Below the pieces are notes generated by a model. The model searched no databases and had not been told where the DNA came from. It was given only the letters and a program-made list of their open reading frames with translations. This document shows positions 1 through 9,089 of a DNA stretch of 64,000 nt, one piece after another. The number at the start of each line of letters is the position of its first letter. Position 1 is the first letter of the stretch. Source of the DNA: Pseudomonas sp. ANT_H12B (GTDB lineage: Bacteria > Pseudomonadota > Gammaproteobacteria > Pseudomonadales > Pseudomonadaceae); NCBI RefSeq assembly GCF_008369325.1, contig NZ_VOBI01000015.1:1-64000 (forward strand). Direction: 5' to 3'. The translations under genes were made by a program, and so were the position numbers.

Positions 1-30
1 CAATCACTCGCGTATCAGACTGAAGCTAAA

Positions 31-65
31 CGGCCTGAGTCCTGTTGAATACAGAACTCAGGCCG
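31..65. repeat. Imperfect inverted repeat (hairpin)
   Basis: Ten base pairs (CGGCCTGAGT against ACTCAGGCCG), one mismatch, then CTGT/ACAG around the loop TGAAT. No run of T follows on either strand, so it could be a weak terminator for a gene beyond the left edge or just a structured repeat. The rest of bases 1-169 shows no gene; a half copy of the GAGCGTGGGAACGATCAA repeat found after cobN lies near 113-131. Confidence 0.45.
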
Positions 66-169
66 CTCAGGCATAGATGGGTAAACGTCCAACTTTGTGG
101 GGTCAGTTCAGAGCGTGGGAACGATCAAGAACTCAGGTGAACATTGACCCGCCCCGAGACGATGCGTAG

Positions 170-370
170 CCTTGCGCTTTCGAGGTTCTTCGGCGTTTGC
201 CGAAGCTAAGAAGGGAACGCGGTCGATGCCGCGGCTGCCCCCGCAACTGTGAACGGTCATGTTCGCTGCCATGCCACTGCACACCCTGTCCATCGGGTCG
301 CGGGAAGGCGCAGCAAACGCCAGTCGAACGACAGGCAAACCGTCAGCCAGGAGACCTGCCTCGACACAGA
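170..370 (+). promoter_or_regulatory. Cobalamin (adenosylcobalamin) riboswitch
   Basis: The conserved blocks of the cobalamin riboswitch occur in the correct order: GAAGGGAACGCGGT near 210-223, GCCGCGGCTGCCCCCGCAACTGTGA near 228-252, GGGAAGG near 302, GCCAGTCGAA near 319 (B12 box) and the closing CAGCCAGGAGACCTGCC near 344-360. It lies about 110 bases ahead of cobW, so B12 should repress cobW-cobN and perhaps the chelatase genes behind them. I could not assign the expression platform: no clear terminator with a T run is visible before the cobW start. Confidence 0.93.
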
Positions 371-476
371 TTCTCACTACAACCGGGCGGGGTGATCCGG
401 AGGCGGAACTCTTGCGCGCGCATCCGTCGCAGCGATTGTCGTCCCGTATGCCCGCCACCTTGCCAAAGGGCATCCG

Positions 477-1550
477 ATGAAAACACTGGCCAAACTCCCC
501 GTCACCATCGTTACCGGCTTCCTCGGCTCGGGCAAAACCACGTTGCTGCGCCACATGCTCGACAACGCTCAGGGCCGTCGCATTGCGGTGATCGTCAATG
601 AATTCGGCGAGCTGGGCATCGATGGCGAAATCCTCAAACAGTGCTCCATCGGCTGCACTGAAGAAGAAGCCAATGGTCGCGTCTACGAACTGGCCAACGG
701 CTGCCTGTGCTGCACCGTTCAGGAAGAATTCTTCCCGGTGATGCGCGAACTGGTCGCCCGTCGCGGCGACCTCGACCACATCCTCATCGAAACTTCTGGT
801 TTGGCGCTGCCAAAGCCTTTGGTTCAAGCCTTCCAGTGGCCGGAAATCCGCAGCGCCTGCACCGTTGACGCGGTGATCACCGTAGTCGACAGCCCGGCCG
901 TTGCCGCGGGCACCTTCGCCGCGTTTCCGGATCAAGTGGATGCCCAGCGCAAACTCGACCCGAACCTGGACCACGAATCGCCGCTGCACGAACTGTTCGC
1001 CGACCAACTGGCCAGCGCCGACCTGGTGATCCTCAACAAGGCCGACCTGATCAGCCCGGAAGACCTGGCCCGCGTGCGCCTGGAAGTCGCCGAAGAACTG
1101 CCGCCAGCGGTCAAAGTCATCGAAGCCAGCAGTGGTCGCGTGCCGCTGGACGTGCTGATCGGCCTCGGCGCTGGTTCCGAAGAACACATCGACAGCCGTC
1201 ACAGTCATCACGATCACCACCATGATGGTGAAGACGGCCATCACGATGAGCATGACCACGATGCCTTCGACTCCATCTCCATCGAACTGCCGCAAGCCGA
1301 CGAAAGCCTGCTGCTGGACGCGTTGACCCAACTGGTCGTGCAACACGGCATTCTGCGCGTCAAAGGCTTCGCGGCGATTCCGAATAAGCCAATGCGCTTG
1401 CTGATCCAGGGCGTGGGCACGCGTTTCGACAAGCATTTCGACCGTCAGTGGGGCGTCGATGAAGCGCGTACCACTCGTCTGGTGCTGATCGGCCAGGAAC
1501 TGGACGCCGCTCGGCTCGAAGCGCAATTGCGCGCCGCGCTCAGCGTTTAA
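477..1550 (+). CDS. cobW: CobW-family GTP-binding metallochaperone
   Basis: A 357-residue G3E-family GTPase. Walker A is GFLGSGKTT (about residues 14-22) and is followed by the metal-binding GCLCCTV motif and an NKAD guanine-specificity motif (about 184). A histidine/aspartate-rich stretch (about 241-259) precedes the C-terminal CobW domain and is a likely metal reservoir. Sitting behind a cobalamin riboswitch and 3 bases before cobN, it most likely delivers or handles cobalt for the CobN chelatase. The family also contains zinc chaperones, but the context favours the B12 role. ATG 477 is the first start after the riboswitch. Confidence 0.93.
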   Translation: MKTLAKLPVTIVTGFLGSGKTTLLRHMLDNAQGRRIAVIVNEFGELGIDGEILKQCSIGCTEEEANGRVYELANGCLCCTVQEEFFPVMRELVARRGDLDHILIETSGLALPKPLVQAFQWPEIRSACTVDAVITVVDSPAVAAGTFAAFPDQVDAQRKLDPNLDHESPLHELFADQLASADLVILNKADLISPEDLARVRLEVAEELPPAVKVIEASSGRVPLDVLIGLGAGSEEHIDSRHSHHDHHHDGEDGHHDEHDHDAFDSISIELPQADESLLLDALTQLVVQHGILRVKGFAAIPNKPMRLLIQGVGTRFDKHFDRQWGVDEARTTRLVLIGQELDAARLEAQLRAALSV

Positions 1551-1553
1551 GCC

Positions 1554-4500
1554 ATGCACCTGCTCAGGACCCAGCCCGGCGGTTTCGTGTCGGATGACAA
1601 CATCGCCGACCTTGGACAAACCCCCGCCGAGCTGGTGATCCTGTGCAGCGGCGATTCCAGCCTGGCGCTGCTCGCCGAAGCCGCGCAGCAGTTGCCCGAC
1701 GACTATCCGAGCGTGCGCCTGGCCAATCCGATGCAGGTGCAAAATCATGCGTCGGTCGATTTATACGTCGATGAAGTGTTGCGTCACGCCAAAGTGATCC
1801 TGATCTCGCTGCACGGCGGCATCGCTTATTGGCGTTACGGCGTTGAGCAGCTGGTGCAGCTGTCGGAACGCGGTGTGCGGTTGATTCTGGTGCCCGGCGA
1901 TGATCGCCCGGACCCGGAACTCAGTGATCTGAGCACCGTGCCCCCCGAAGATCGCGACCGGCTCTGGCAGTTTTTGCGTCAGGGCGGGATGGGCAATGCC
2001 CTGGACTTTTTCCGTTGCCTGGCCAGTCGTTGGCTGGATCGCGACTATTCGTGGGCCGAGCCACAAACCCTGCCACGCACAGCGATTTACCATCCGCACA
2101 AAAGCCCCGCTGAACTGAAAGATTGGCAAGCCGACTGGCATGCCGATCAACCGGTGGCAGCGGTGCTGTTTTACCGCTCGCATTTGCAGGCGGCCAACAC
2201 CGCTTTCATCGATGTTTTCTGCCAGCGTCTGCAGGCGGCGGGGTTGAACCCGTTGCCGATTGCCGTGGCCAGTTTGAAAGAGCCCGGCTGCCTTGCGGTG
2301 GTCGAGGACTTGCTGGATGAAACCTGCGCCTCGGTGATTCTCAACACCACCGGCTTCGCCCAATCGAGCCCCGAAACGCCGCATCTGCGACCGTTTCGCC
2401 GCAATATCCCGGTAATCCAGGCGATTTGCGCCCAGGACAACGAGCCCGGCTGGCGTGCCAGTGAGCAAGGCCTCGGTCCGCGTGATCTGGCGATGCACAT
2501 TGCGTTGCCAGAACTGGACGGGCGAATCATCAGCCGGCCGATCAGCTTCAAGGACCTGGCCTGGCGCAGCGAGCGCAGCCAGTCCGATGTGGTGTGTTAT
2601 CGCGCGCAACCCGAGCGTATGGATTTTGTCGCGGAACTGGCGCGGCGCTGGATCGATCTGGCGCGGGTGCCCAACGCTGAAAAACGCATCGCTTTGATCC
2701 TTGCCAACTACCCGACTCGCGATGGTCGCATCGGCAACGGTGTCGGCCTCGACACACCGGCCGCTGCGCTGAATATCCTTCGAGCGCTGCACACCGAAGG
2801 TTATCCGCTGCCGGCTGAGCTGCCGGGCAGCGGCACCGCGTTGATCCAGCAATTGCTCGGTGGCGTCAGCAACGACCTCGACACCCTCGATCAGCGCCCC
2901 TGCCAGCAAAGCCTGGCAATGGGCGACTACCTGCTGATGTTCAACGCCTTGCCCCAAGCTAATCGCGAAGCCGTGCTGGAACGCTGGGGCGCACCTGAAA
3001 GCGACCCAATGTTCCGCGGTGGACGAATGATGATCGCCGGGCTGCGTTTCGGCCTGACCTTCGTCGGCATTCAACCGGCGCGTGGTTATCAGGTTGACCC
3101 AAGCGCGGTCTATCACGACCCGGATCTGGTGCCGCCGCATGGCTATCTCGCGTTCTACTTCTGGTTGCGCAACACCTACGGCGCTCACGGGGTGATCCAC
3201 GTCGGCAAGCACGGCAACCTCGAATGGTTGCCGGGCAAAGGCGTCGGGCTTTCGCAGAATTGCTGGCCGGACGCATTGCTCGGGCCGCTGCCGAACATCT
3301 ATCCGTTCATCGTCAACGATCCGGGGGAGGGCGCCCAGGCCAAGCGTCGCACGCAAGCGGTGATCATCGATCACCTGATGCCGCCGCTGACGCGCGCCGA
3401 AACCTATGGGCCGCTGCGCAATCTTGAGTTGTTGGCCGACGAATATTACGAAGCCCAATTGCTCGATCCGCGCCGCGCCCGAGAGTTGCAGCGCGACATC
3501 CTGCAACTGGTGCGCGACTCACATATCGACCGCGAACTGCAACTGGATGAAACACTCGACAGTGACGCTGATGCGGCGATCTGGCTGCCGCGTCTGGATA
3601 CGTACCTGTGTGACTTGAAGGAGTCGCAGATTCGCGACGGCCTGCATGTGTTTGGCGAATCGCCGACCGGGCGTTTGCGCATCGACACCTTGCTGGCACT
3701 GCTGCGCATTCCCCGTGGTGATGGCCGTGGTGCGCAATCGAGTTTGCTGCGGGCTTTGGCCAAGGCGTTTGCGTTGGGCTTCGATCCGCTGGATTGTGCG
3801 CTGGCCGAGCCGTGGACCGGACCTCGACCGGTGGAACTGCAAACCCTCAACGATGAAGTCTGGCGCACTGCCGGTGACACACGCGAACGACTGGAACTGT
3901 TTGCCGCTCAACTGATCTCGCAGACGTTGAACGCGCCTCAAACCTGGCCCGAACCCTGTGGGAGCGAGCTTGCTCACGAAGGCGGAGTGTCAGTCGACAT
4001 TGATTTTCCTGACCCTCCGCTATCGCGAGCAAGTTGGCTCCCACAGGAGGTGTGTTGGTTCGACGTCCGCGCCATCCTCGACAGCCTGCGCGAAGTGGTC
4101 GCGCCACGGCTGGACGCCTGCGGCCCGGCGGAAATGCGCGGTCTGCTTGACGCCCTCAACGGTCGTTTCGTCCCCGCAGGCCCTAGCGGCGCGCCGAGTC
4201 GCGGTCGTCTGGACGTACTGCCGACCGGGCGCAACTTCTATTCGGTGGACGTGCGCAACCTGCCGACCACCACCGCGTGGCGCATCGGTTTTCAGTCGGC
4301 GAACCTGATTCTTGAGCGGCATTTGCAGGACCACGGCGATCACCTGCGCCAGCTCGGCTTGTCGGTCTGGGGCACAGCGACCATGCGCACCGGCGGCGAC
4401 GATATTGCTCAGGCCATGGCATTGATGGGCGTGCGGCCGGTCTGGGCCACCGGCAGTCAGCGGGTCGACGATTTTGAAATCTTGCCGCTGAGCCTGCTCG

Positions 4501-5420
4501 ACCGTCCGCGAGTGGACGTGACGTTGCGAGTGTCCGGATTCTTTCGCGATGCCTTTGCCAACCTGATCCGCCTGTTCGACGCCGCCGTGCAAGCAGTCGC
4601 CGCGCTGGACGAGCCGGACGATCTCAACCCGTTGGCCGCCAAAGTCCGCGCCGAGTGTGAAACGCTGTTGCAATCGGGTCTCGATGAAGACGCGGCCCGG
4701 CGTCAGGCGGGGTGGCGAATCTTCGGTGCCAAGCCCGGTGCTTATGGCGCGGGTGTGCAGGGCGCCATTGATGGTCGTCTGTGGCAAAGCCGCGAGGATC
4801 TGGCCGAGGTCTATCTGAACTGGGGCGGCTACGCTTACGGCGGATCGGACGAAGGCACCGCCGCCCGCGAGCAATTCGCCCAGCGCCTGAGCCAGGTTCA
4901 AGCGGTGCTGCAAAACCAGGACAACCGCGAGCACGACTTGCTCGATTCCAACGACTATTACCAGTTCCAGGGTGGCATGCTCGCCGCCGTGGAAAGCCTC
5001 AGCGGCGAAGCAGCGGCCAGTTACCATGGCGATCATAGTCAGCCGGACTTGCCGAAGATCCGTACCCTGAAAGAAGAGTTGAACCGGGTGATCCGTTCCC
5101 GGGCGGCCAACCCGAAGTGGATCGACGGGGTCAAGCGTCATGGCTACAAAGGTGCGTTCGAACTGGCGGCCACGGTCGATAACCTGTTCGCCTTCGACGC
5201 CACCACGCAGTTGATCGACGATCACCAGTACGCGTTGCTGGCCGATGCCTATTTGCTGGACCCGGCGACGCGGGATTTTGTTCGCGAGCATAATCCGCAT
5301 GCGTTGCGCGATATGACTGAGCGGATGCTCGAAGCACAGCAGCGCGGGATGTGGAAGGAACCGGGTGAGTATCGCGAGGCGCTGGAGAATTTGTTGTTGG
5401 ATATAGAAGAAGACAGCTAA
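1554..5420 (+). CDS. cobN: Cobaltochelatase large subunit CobN
   Basis: A 1288-residue CobN/magnesium-chelatase H-type subunit. It inserts cobalt into hydrogenobyrinic acid a,c-diamide in the aerobic B12 pathway, using an ATPase partner. Family signatures include HVGKHGNLEWLPGKG (about 550), NDPGEGAQAKRRTQA (about 590) and DVLPTGRNFYSVD (about 885). It is about 30 residues longer than I expect for Pseudomonas CobN, and the surplus coincides with a REPIN read in frame at about residues 802-832 (CGSELAHEGG...SRASWLPQE). The reading frame resumes in conserved sequence on both sides, so the protein is probably functional. It is translationally close to cobW (3 bases). Confidence 0.95.
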   Translation: MHLLRTQPGGFVSDDNIADLGQTPAELVILCSGDSSLALLAEAAQQLPDDYPSVRLANPMQVQNHASVDLYVDEVLRHAKVILISLHGGIAYWRYGVEQLVQLSERGVRLILVPGDDRPDPELSDLSTVPPEDRDRLWQFLRQGGMGNALDFFRCLASRWLDRDYSWAEPQTLPRTAIYHPHKSPAELKDWQADWHADQPVAAVLFYRSHLQAANTAFIDVFCQRLQAAGLNPLPIAVASLKEPGCLAVVEDLLDETCASVILNTTGFAQSSPETPHLRPFRRNIPVIQAICAQDNEPGWRASEQGLGPRDLAMHIALPELDGRIISRPISFKDLAWRSERSQSDVVCYRAQPERMDFVAELARRWIDLARVPNAEKRIALILANYPTRDGRIGNGVGLDTPAAALNILRALHTEGYPLPAELPGSGTALIQQLLGGVSNDLDTLDQRPCQQSLAMGDYLLMFNALPQANREAVLERWGAPESDPMFRGGRMMIAGLRFGLTFVGIQPARGYQVDPSAVYHDPDLVPPHGYLAFYFWLRNTYGAHGVIHVGKHGNLEWLPGKGVGLSQNCWPDALLGPLPNIYPFIVNDPGEGAQAKRRTQAVIIDHLMPPLTRAETYGPLRNLELLADEYYEAQLLDPRRARELQRDILQLVRDSHIDRELQLDETLDSDADAAIWLPRLDTYLCDLKESQIRDGLHVFGESPTGRLRIDTLLALLRIPRGDGRGAQSSLLRALAKAFALGFDPLDCALAEPWTGPRPVELQTLNDEVWRTAGDTRERLELFAAQLISQTLNAPQTWPEPCGSELAHEGGVSVDIDFPDPPLSRASWLPQEVCWFDVRAILDSLREVVAPRLDACGPAEMRGLLDALNGRFVPAGPSGAPSRGRLDVLPTGRNFYSVDVRNLPTTTAWRIGFQSANLILERHLQDHGDHLRQLGLSVWGTATMRTGGDDIAQAMALMGVRPVWATGSQRVDDFEILPLSLLDRPRVDVTLRVSGFFRDAFANLIRLFDAAVQAVAALDEPDDLNPLAAKVRAECETLLQSGLDEDAARRQAGWRIFGAKPGAYGAGVQGAIDGRLWQSREDLAEVYLNWGGYAYGGSDEGTAAREQFAQRLSQVQAVLQNQDNREHDLLDSNDYYQFQGGMLAAVESLSGEAAASYHGDHSQPDLPKIRTLKEELNRVIRSRAANPKWIDGVKRHGYKGAFELAATVDNLFAFDATTQLIDDHQYALLADAYLLDPATRDFVREHNPHALRDMTERMLEAQQRGMWKEPGEYREALENLLLDIEEDS
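3956..4047. repeat. REPIN (paired REP) inside the cobN frame
   Basis: CTGTGGGAGCGAGCTTGCTC at 3956 is matched in inverse orientation by GCGAGCAAGTTGGCTCCCACAG ending at 4047. This is the same paired palindrome found between genes elsewhere in the window, but here it lies in the coding sequence and is translated without a stop. Confidence 0.85.
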
Positions 5421-5427
5421 CCGGATC

Positions 5428-5453
5428 GTTCCCACGCAGAGCGTGGGAACGAT
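5428..5453. repeat. Short palindrome between cobN and chlI
   Basis: GTTCCCACGC-AGA-GCGTGGGAAC is a near-perfect 10-bp hairpin in the cobN-chlI gap. The same word GAGCGTGGGAACGATCAA occurs near 113-131, so it is a dispersed repeat rather than a dedicated terminator. No T run follows. Confidence 0.6.
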
Positions 5454-5489
5454 CAACGATCACATTACCGACCACAAACGAGACCCGAC

Positions 5490-6497
5490 ATGACCGACAC
5501 CCCGCATTTCCCGCTCTCCGCCGTGGTCGGCGCCGACGACTTGAAACTCGCCCTGTACCTGACCGCCATCGACCCGAAGATCGGCGGCGTGCTGATCGAA
5601 GGCCCGCGCGGCATGGCCAAATCAACCCTGGCCCGCGGCCTCGCAGACTTGCTCGCCAGCGGTCAATTCGTCACCTTGCCCTTGGGCGCTACCGAAGAAC
5701 GACTGGTCGGCACGCTCGACCTGGACGCCGCCCTGAGCGAAGGGCGAGCGCAATTTTCCCCTGGCGTACTGGCCAAGGCTGACGGTGGCGTGCTCTACGT
5801 CGATGAAGTGAACTTGCTGCCCGATCACCTCGTCGACTTGCTGCTCGACGTGGCTGCCAGCGGCACCAACCTGATCGAACGCGACGGCATTTCCCATCGG
5901 CACTCGGCGAAGTTCGTGCTGATCGGCACCATGAACCCGGAAGAGGGCGAGCTGCGTCCGCAACTGCTCGACCGCTTTGGTCTGAATGTCGCCCTCAGCG
6001 GCCACACCGCACCGGTCGAGCGCGGCCAGATCATCCGTCGGCGACTGGATTTCGACAGCGATCCCCAACGCTTCTGCGCCGAATGGGAGTACCAGCAGCA
6101 GTCGCTGCGCGAGCGTTGCCAACAGGCGCGCGGTGCACTGGCGAGCATCCCTCTCGACGATCAAGCGCTGGCGCAGATTACCGAGCGCTGCTTTGCTGCT
6201 GGCGTCGATGGGTTACGGGCCGATCTGGTCTGGTTACGTGCGGCTCGCGCCCATGCAGCGTGGCGAGGGGCGAGCGCCATCAGTGAAGAGGATATCGACG
6301 CCGTTGCGGAGTTCGCCTTGCGTCATCGCCGCCGCGAACATTCGCCACCGACGCCGCAACAATCTCAGGCACCGCAACAGCCGTCCACCCAAAAACCCAA
6401 CCCCGGCGAAGGCCAGGGCCAATGGGGCGAAATGCCCGCTCAGCCGCTGCCGGTCGGTACCCGACGCGAAGTACCGAGCTGGCCAAAAAAGCCCTAG
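5490..6497 (+). CDS. ChlI/CobS-type AAA+ chelatase ATPase
   Basis: A 335-residue AAA+ ATPase of the magnesium-chelatase subunit I family. Walker A is GPRGMAKST (about 38-46), Walker B is GVLYVDEVN (about 96), and the arginine-finger region around QLLDRFGLNV is present. The C-terminal 50 residues are a proline/glutamine-rich tail. It follows cobN by 69 bases and probably drives cobalt insertion together with CobN and the VWA protein encoded next, replacing a CobS/CobT pair. Which metal is used is inferred from the B12 context. Confidence 0.88.
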   Translation: MTDTPHFPLSAVVGADDLKLALYLTAIDPKIGGVLIEGPRGMAKSTLARGLADLLASGQFVTLPLGATEERLVGTLDLDAALSEGRAQFSPGVLAKADGGVLYVDEVNLLPDHLVDLLLDVAASGTNLIERDGISHRHSAKFVLIGTMNPEEGELRPQLLDRFGLNVALSGHTAPVERGQIIRRRLDFDSDPQRFCAEWEYQQQSLRERCQQARGALASIPLDDQALAQITERCFAAGVDGLRADLVWLRAARAHAAWRGASAISEEDIDAVAEFALRHRRREHSPPTPQQSQAPQQPSTQKPNPGEGQGQWGEMPAQPLPVGTRREVPSWPKKP

Positions 6498-7162
6498 GCA
6501 TTCGCCCTCGATCTGACGCGGGGGCGAATGCCAGACCCCGCGCCGGACGACTGGACAACGGCAAGCAGGGCAAGCGTCACGCCGCACGCAGCGGCTCGAT
6601 CAATTGGCCCGGCACGTTACTCAACGGTCGCCCGCGTTTGCGTGATGACGTGCTGTTTCACCTGCGTACCCGTTCGCCCCATGAACTGTGGCTGGTGATC
6701 GTCGACGCTTCCGCATCGACTCGCCGCCATCAGGCATTGAGCGATGCCAAGGGCCTGCTGGCGCAACTGTTCGACGACGCCTACCGCCAGCGCGCACGCC
6801 TGGCCTTGCTGACCGCCAGTGGAAATGTGCCGATGTGGCAGGTGCAAGGGTTGAAGGCTTCTGCCGGTTTGCGCGACTGGCTCAATGGCTTGGGCGCCGG
6901 TGGCGGCACTCCGTTGCTGGCGGCGCTGGGTGAGGCGGGGCGATGGCTGACGGCAAGGCGCAAGCGCTTTCTGGCGGAGCAGCAAAGGTTGTTGTTGGTG
7001 ACCGATGGACGACTGAAAGAGTGGCCGACGTTGCCGGCGCTTGATTGTCCAGGGCTGGTCATCGACATCGAGCGCGGTCCGGTTCGCCTCGGGCGCAGCA
7101 AGGTGCTGGCTGGGCAACTGCAGTCCGAGTATCGACATATCGACGAACTGCTTCCGGGTTGA
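6422..7162 (+). CDS. VWA-domain chelatase partner (ChlD C-terminal type)
   Basis: Up to 246 residues. A von Willebrand A domain occupies most of the chain, with a MIDAS-like VDASAS motif (about residues 91-96) and a second metal-site region near LVTDGR (about 197). The N-terminal part is basic and low in complexity. The frame overlaps the end of the ChlI-type gene by 76 bases; ATG 6422 is the only ATG before the domain, so the true start is uncertain. Together with the upstream ATPase it supplies the I and D functions of a metal chelatase for CobN. Confidence 0.75.
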   Translation: MGRNARSAAAGRYPTRSTELAKKALGIRPRSDAGANARPRAGRLDNGKQGKRHAARSGSINWPGTLLNGRPRLRDDVLFHLRTRSPHELWLVIVDASASTRRHQALSDAKGLLAQLFDDAYRQRARLALLTASGNVPMWQVQGLKASAGLRDWLNGLGAGGGTPLLAALGEAGRWLTARRKRFLAEQQRLLLVTDGRLKEWPTLPALDCPGLVIDIERGPVRLGRSKVLAGQLQSEYRHIDELLPG

Positions 7163-7185
7163 GCGGTGGGTTGCTTGTGCGGGCC

Positions 7186-7282
7186 TCATCGCGGGCAAGC
7201 CCGCTCCCACAGTGTCATGTGTCGAACACCGATACTGAGTAAACAAACTAACTCTGTGGGAGCGGGATTGCCCGCGATAGCA
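7186..7282. repeat. REPIN
   Basis: Inverted pair: TCGCGGGCAAGCCCGCTCCCACAG at its left end and CTGTGGGAGCGGGATTGCCCGCGA at its right end, about 45 bases apart, between the convergent VWA and MFS genes. Confidence 0.85.
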
Positions 7283-7319
7283 ATATGTCAGGCACCATCA
7301 ATGCTGGATGTCAGTCCGC

Positions 7320-7399
7320 CTTCGTGAGCAAACCCTGCAGATCATCAGTGCGCGCAACAGGCCGGTTTCACGCTGGAAGAGCTCAAGCATGAGTCCTGA
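7320..7399 (+). pseudogene. Possible remnant of a MerR-type regulator
   Basis: One frame reads LREQTLQIISAR (from 7320) and after a frame change at about 7354 the next reads QQAGFTLEELKHES and stops at 7399. Joined, these resemble the middle of MerR-family regulators, where a helix is followed by GFTLEE. It lies tail-to-tail against the MFS gene and overlaps its last codons. The fragment is short, so chance cannot be excluded. Confidence 0.25.
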
Positions 7400-8924
7400 G
7401 AGCAGCAGGCCCGGGGGCAGGAATCGGATTGCGCATCAACGTGCCCACCACCCATGCACCCAACAAGGCCAGTAAACCCGCGACCAACAGCAACAGGCTG
7501 AAGCCGCCGACGAAAGCCTGCCGAGCCAGCGGTTCAACCAGCGAGCGCGCGGTTTCCGGCAGCAAGCTCATCGCGGCCGTCATGTCACCGGCCACCACCC
7601 GCGAGGCGATGTTCTGGGTTTGGTCGAGCCATTGCGCACTCTGTGCCGACAGGCTGGTGCGCAACAACTGTTCGGTATGGCTGGACAGCAACGCACCAAA
7701 CACACCGATGGCCAGCACAATGGCGCTGAAGCGCATGGTGGTGCTCATGCCTGAAGCCATGCCGGTGCGCTCACGTGGCACGCAGGCCATGATGTTCTTT
7801 TGCGTGTCGCCATTGAGCAGCCCGGCTCCGGCGCCGGTCACGGCAATCGCCAGGGCGAAGGGCAGGTAACCGCCGCTGCTGACCGCCCAGGCACTGAGCA
7901 GATTGCCGCTACCCACCAGGGTCAGACCGGCGGCCATGATCGTTGCCGGCGCAAATCGGCTGGCCAGGCGTACGCCGATGCGCGGGCAAATCAGCATGGT
8001 CAGGGCGAACGGCAACATTCCCAGGCCCGACGCAATGGCCGAGAAACCCAGGCCGTTTTGCAGGTAGAACGGCAGCAGGGTCATCATCACCTGAGCACAA
8101 CCGGCGTAGGCGAACATCCCCAGCAGGGCGCCGATGAAGCGCGGGTGTTTGAATAATTGCAGGTCGACCATCGGCCGCTGCTGCATCCGTTCAATTACCA
8201 CGAACAGCCCCAGCAACAGGGCACCGCCGAGGAGTCGGGCGTAGGTCAGCGGGTTGCTCCAGCCGATCCGGTTGGCCTCGATCAGGCCCCAGATCAGGCA
8301 CAGCAAACTCGCACTGAAGGCCAGGCTGCCCCAAGGGTCGAGACGTGCAGATTGGGTGTCCCGGGACTCTGGCACCGCGCGCCAGACCATCGCCATCAGG
8401 AACAGGCCTACCGGCAAATTGAGGTAGAAAATCCAGCGCCATCCCATGTATTCGGTGATCAGCCCGCCGACCGTCGGCGCGGCGGTCATCGCCACCCCCA
8501 TGCAGGCGCCCCAAAACGCCCAAGCCTTGGCCCGTTCGACTTCATCGTGAAAGGTATGACCGATGGAGGCTAGCGCCGATGTCAGCAGCAACGCGGCGCC
8601 GACACCCTTGATCGCCCGTGCAATATCGAGGAACAACGCGGTGGGCGCCGCCCCGCAGCCGATAGACGCAAGGATAAAAATGCTCAAGCCCCAGAGCAGC
8701 GTTTTCTGCCGGCCAAAGCGGTCGGCAATGCTTCCCGCCGGCAGCAATAGCGCAGCGAAGGCCAGCATGTAAGCACTGACCACCCATTCGATGTCGGCAA
8801 AATTGGCGCCCAGATCCCGGGCGATCGTCGGCAGCGTGACCGCGACGATGTTGGTGTCGAGGACGATCAGCGAGCAGACGCCGCTGGCCGTCAGCAGTGT
8901 CAGACGAGGACTGACCCGGCTCAT
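7383..8924 (-). CDS. DHA2-family (EmrB/QacA) MFS multidrug efflux protein
   Basis: A 513-residue major facilitator with about 14 predicted hydrophobic helices. The loop 2-3 motif ADRFGRQK (about 66-73) and the early VLDTNIVAVTLPTIA segment are typical of the DHA2 drug:H+ antiporters. The protein sits in the inner membrane. It is divergent from a LysR-family gene with a 165-base shared promoter region, a common arrangement in which the regulator controls the pump. The substrate cannot be read from sequence. Confidence 0.88.
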   Translation of the reverse strand: MSRVSPRLTLLTASGVCSLIVLDTNIVAVTLPTIARDLGANFADIEWVVSAYMLAFAALLLPAGSIADRFGRQKTLLWGLSIFILASIGCGAAPTALFLDIARAIKGVGAALLLTSALASIGHTFHDEVERAKAWAFWGACMGVAMTAAPTVGGLITEYMGWRWIFYLNLPVGLFLMAMVWRAVPESRDTQSARLDPWGSLAFSASLLCLIWGLIEANRIGWSNPLTYARLLGGALLLGLFVVIERMQQRPMVDLQLFKHPRFIGALLGMFAYAGCAQVMMTLLPFYLQNGLGFSAIASGLGMLPFALTMLICPRIGVRLASRFAPATIMAAGLTLVGSGNLLSAWAVSSGGYLPFALAIAVTGAGAGLLNGDTQKNIMACVPRERTGMASGMSTTMRFSAIVLAIGVFGALLSSHTEQLLRTSLSAQSAQWLDQTQNIASRVVAGDMTAAMSLLPETARSLVEPLARQAFVGGFSLLLLVAGLLALLGAWVVGTLMRNPIPAPGPAALRTHA

Positions 8925-9089
8925 GGGGTAATTGCCTTTTGGGCAAGATGATCGACTGCACGGTCGATAAGGCGTTTGACGTACATGGCACTGGCTCTCT
9001 ACTGTGATTGCCGAGTGAGCTTATCGCGACCGATTGGAGGCTTCGTTAGCCAACAACCGGGATTTCATTACCTTTGAGCTAATACAGCG

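Noticed and set aside
108..1748. Long minus-strand ORF opposite cobW
   Set aside because: Composition-driven shadow of cobW/riboswitch; no family motif. The same holds for 1761-3506 and 4020-5456 opposite cobN.
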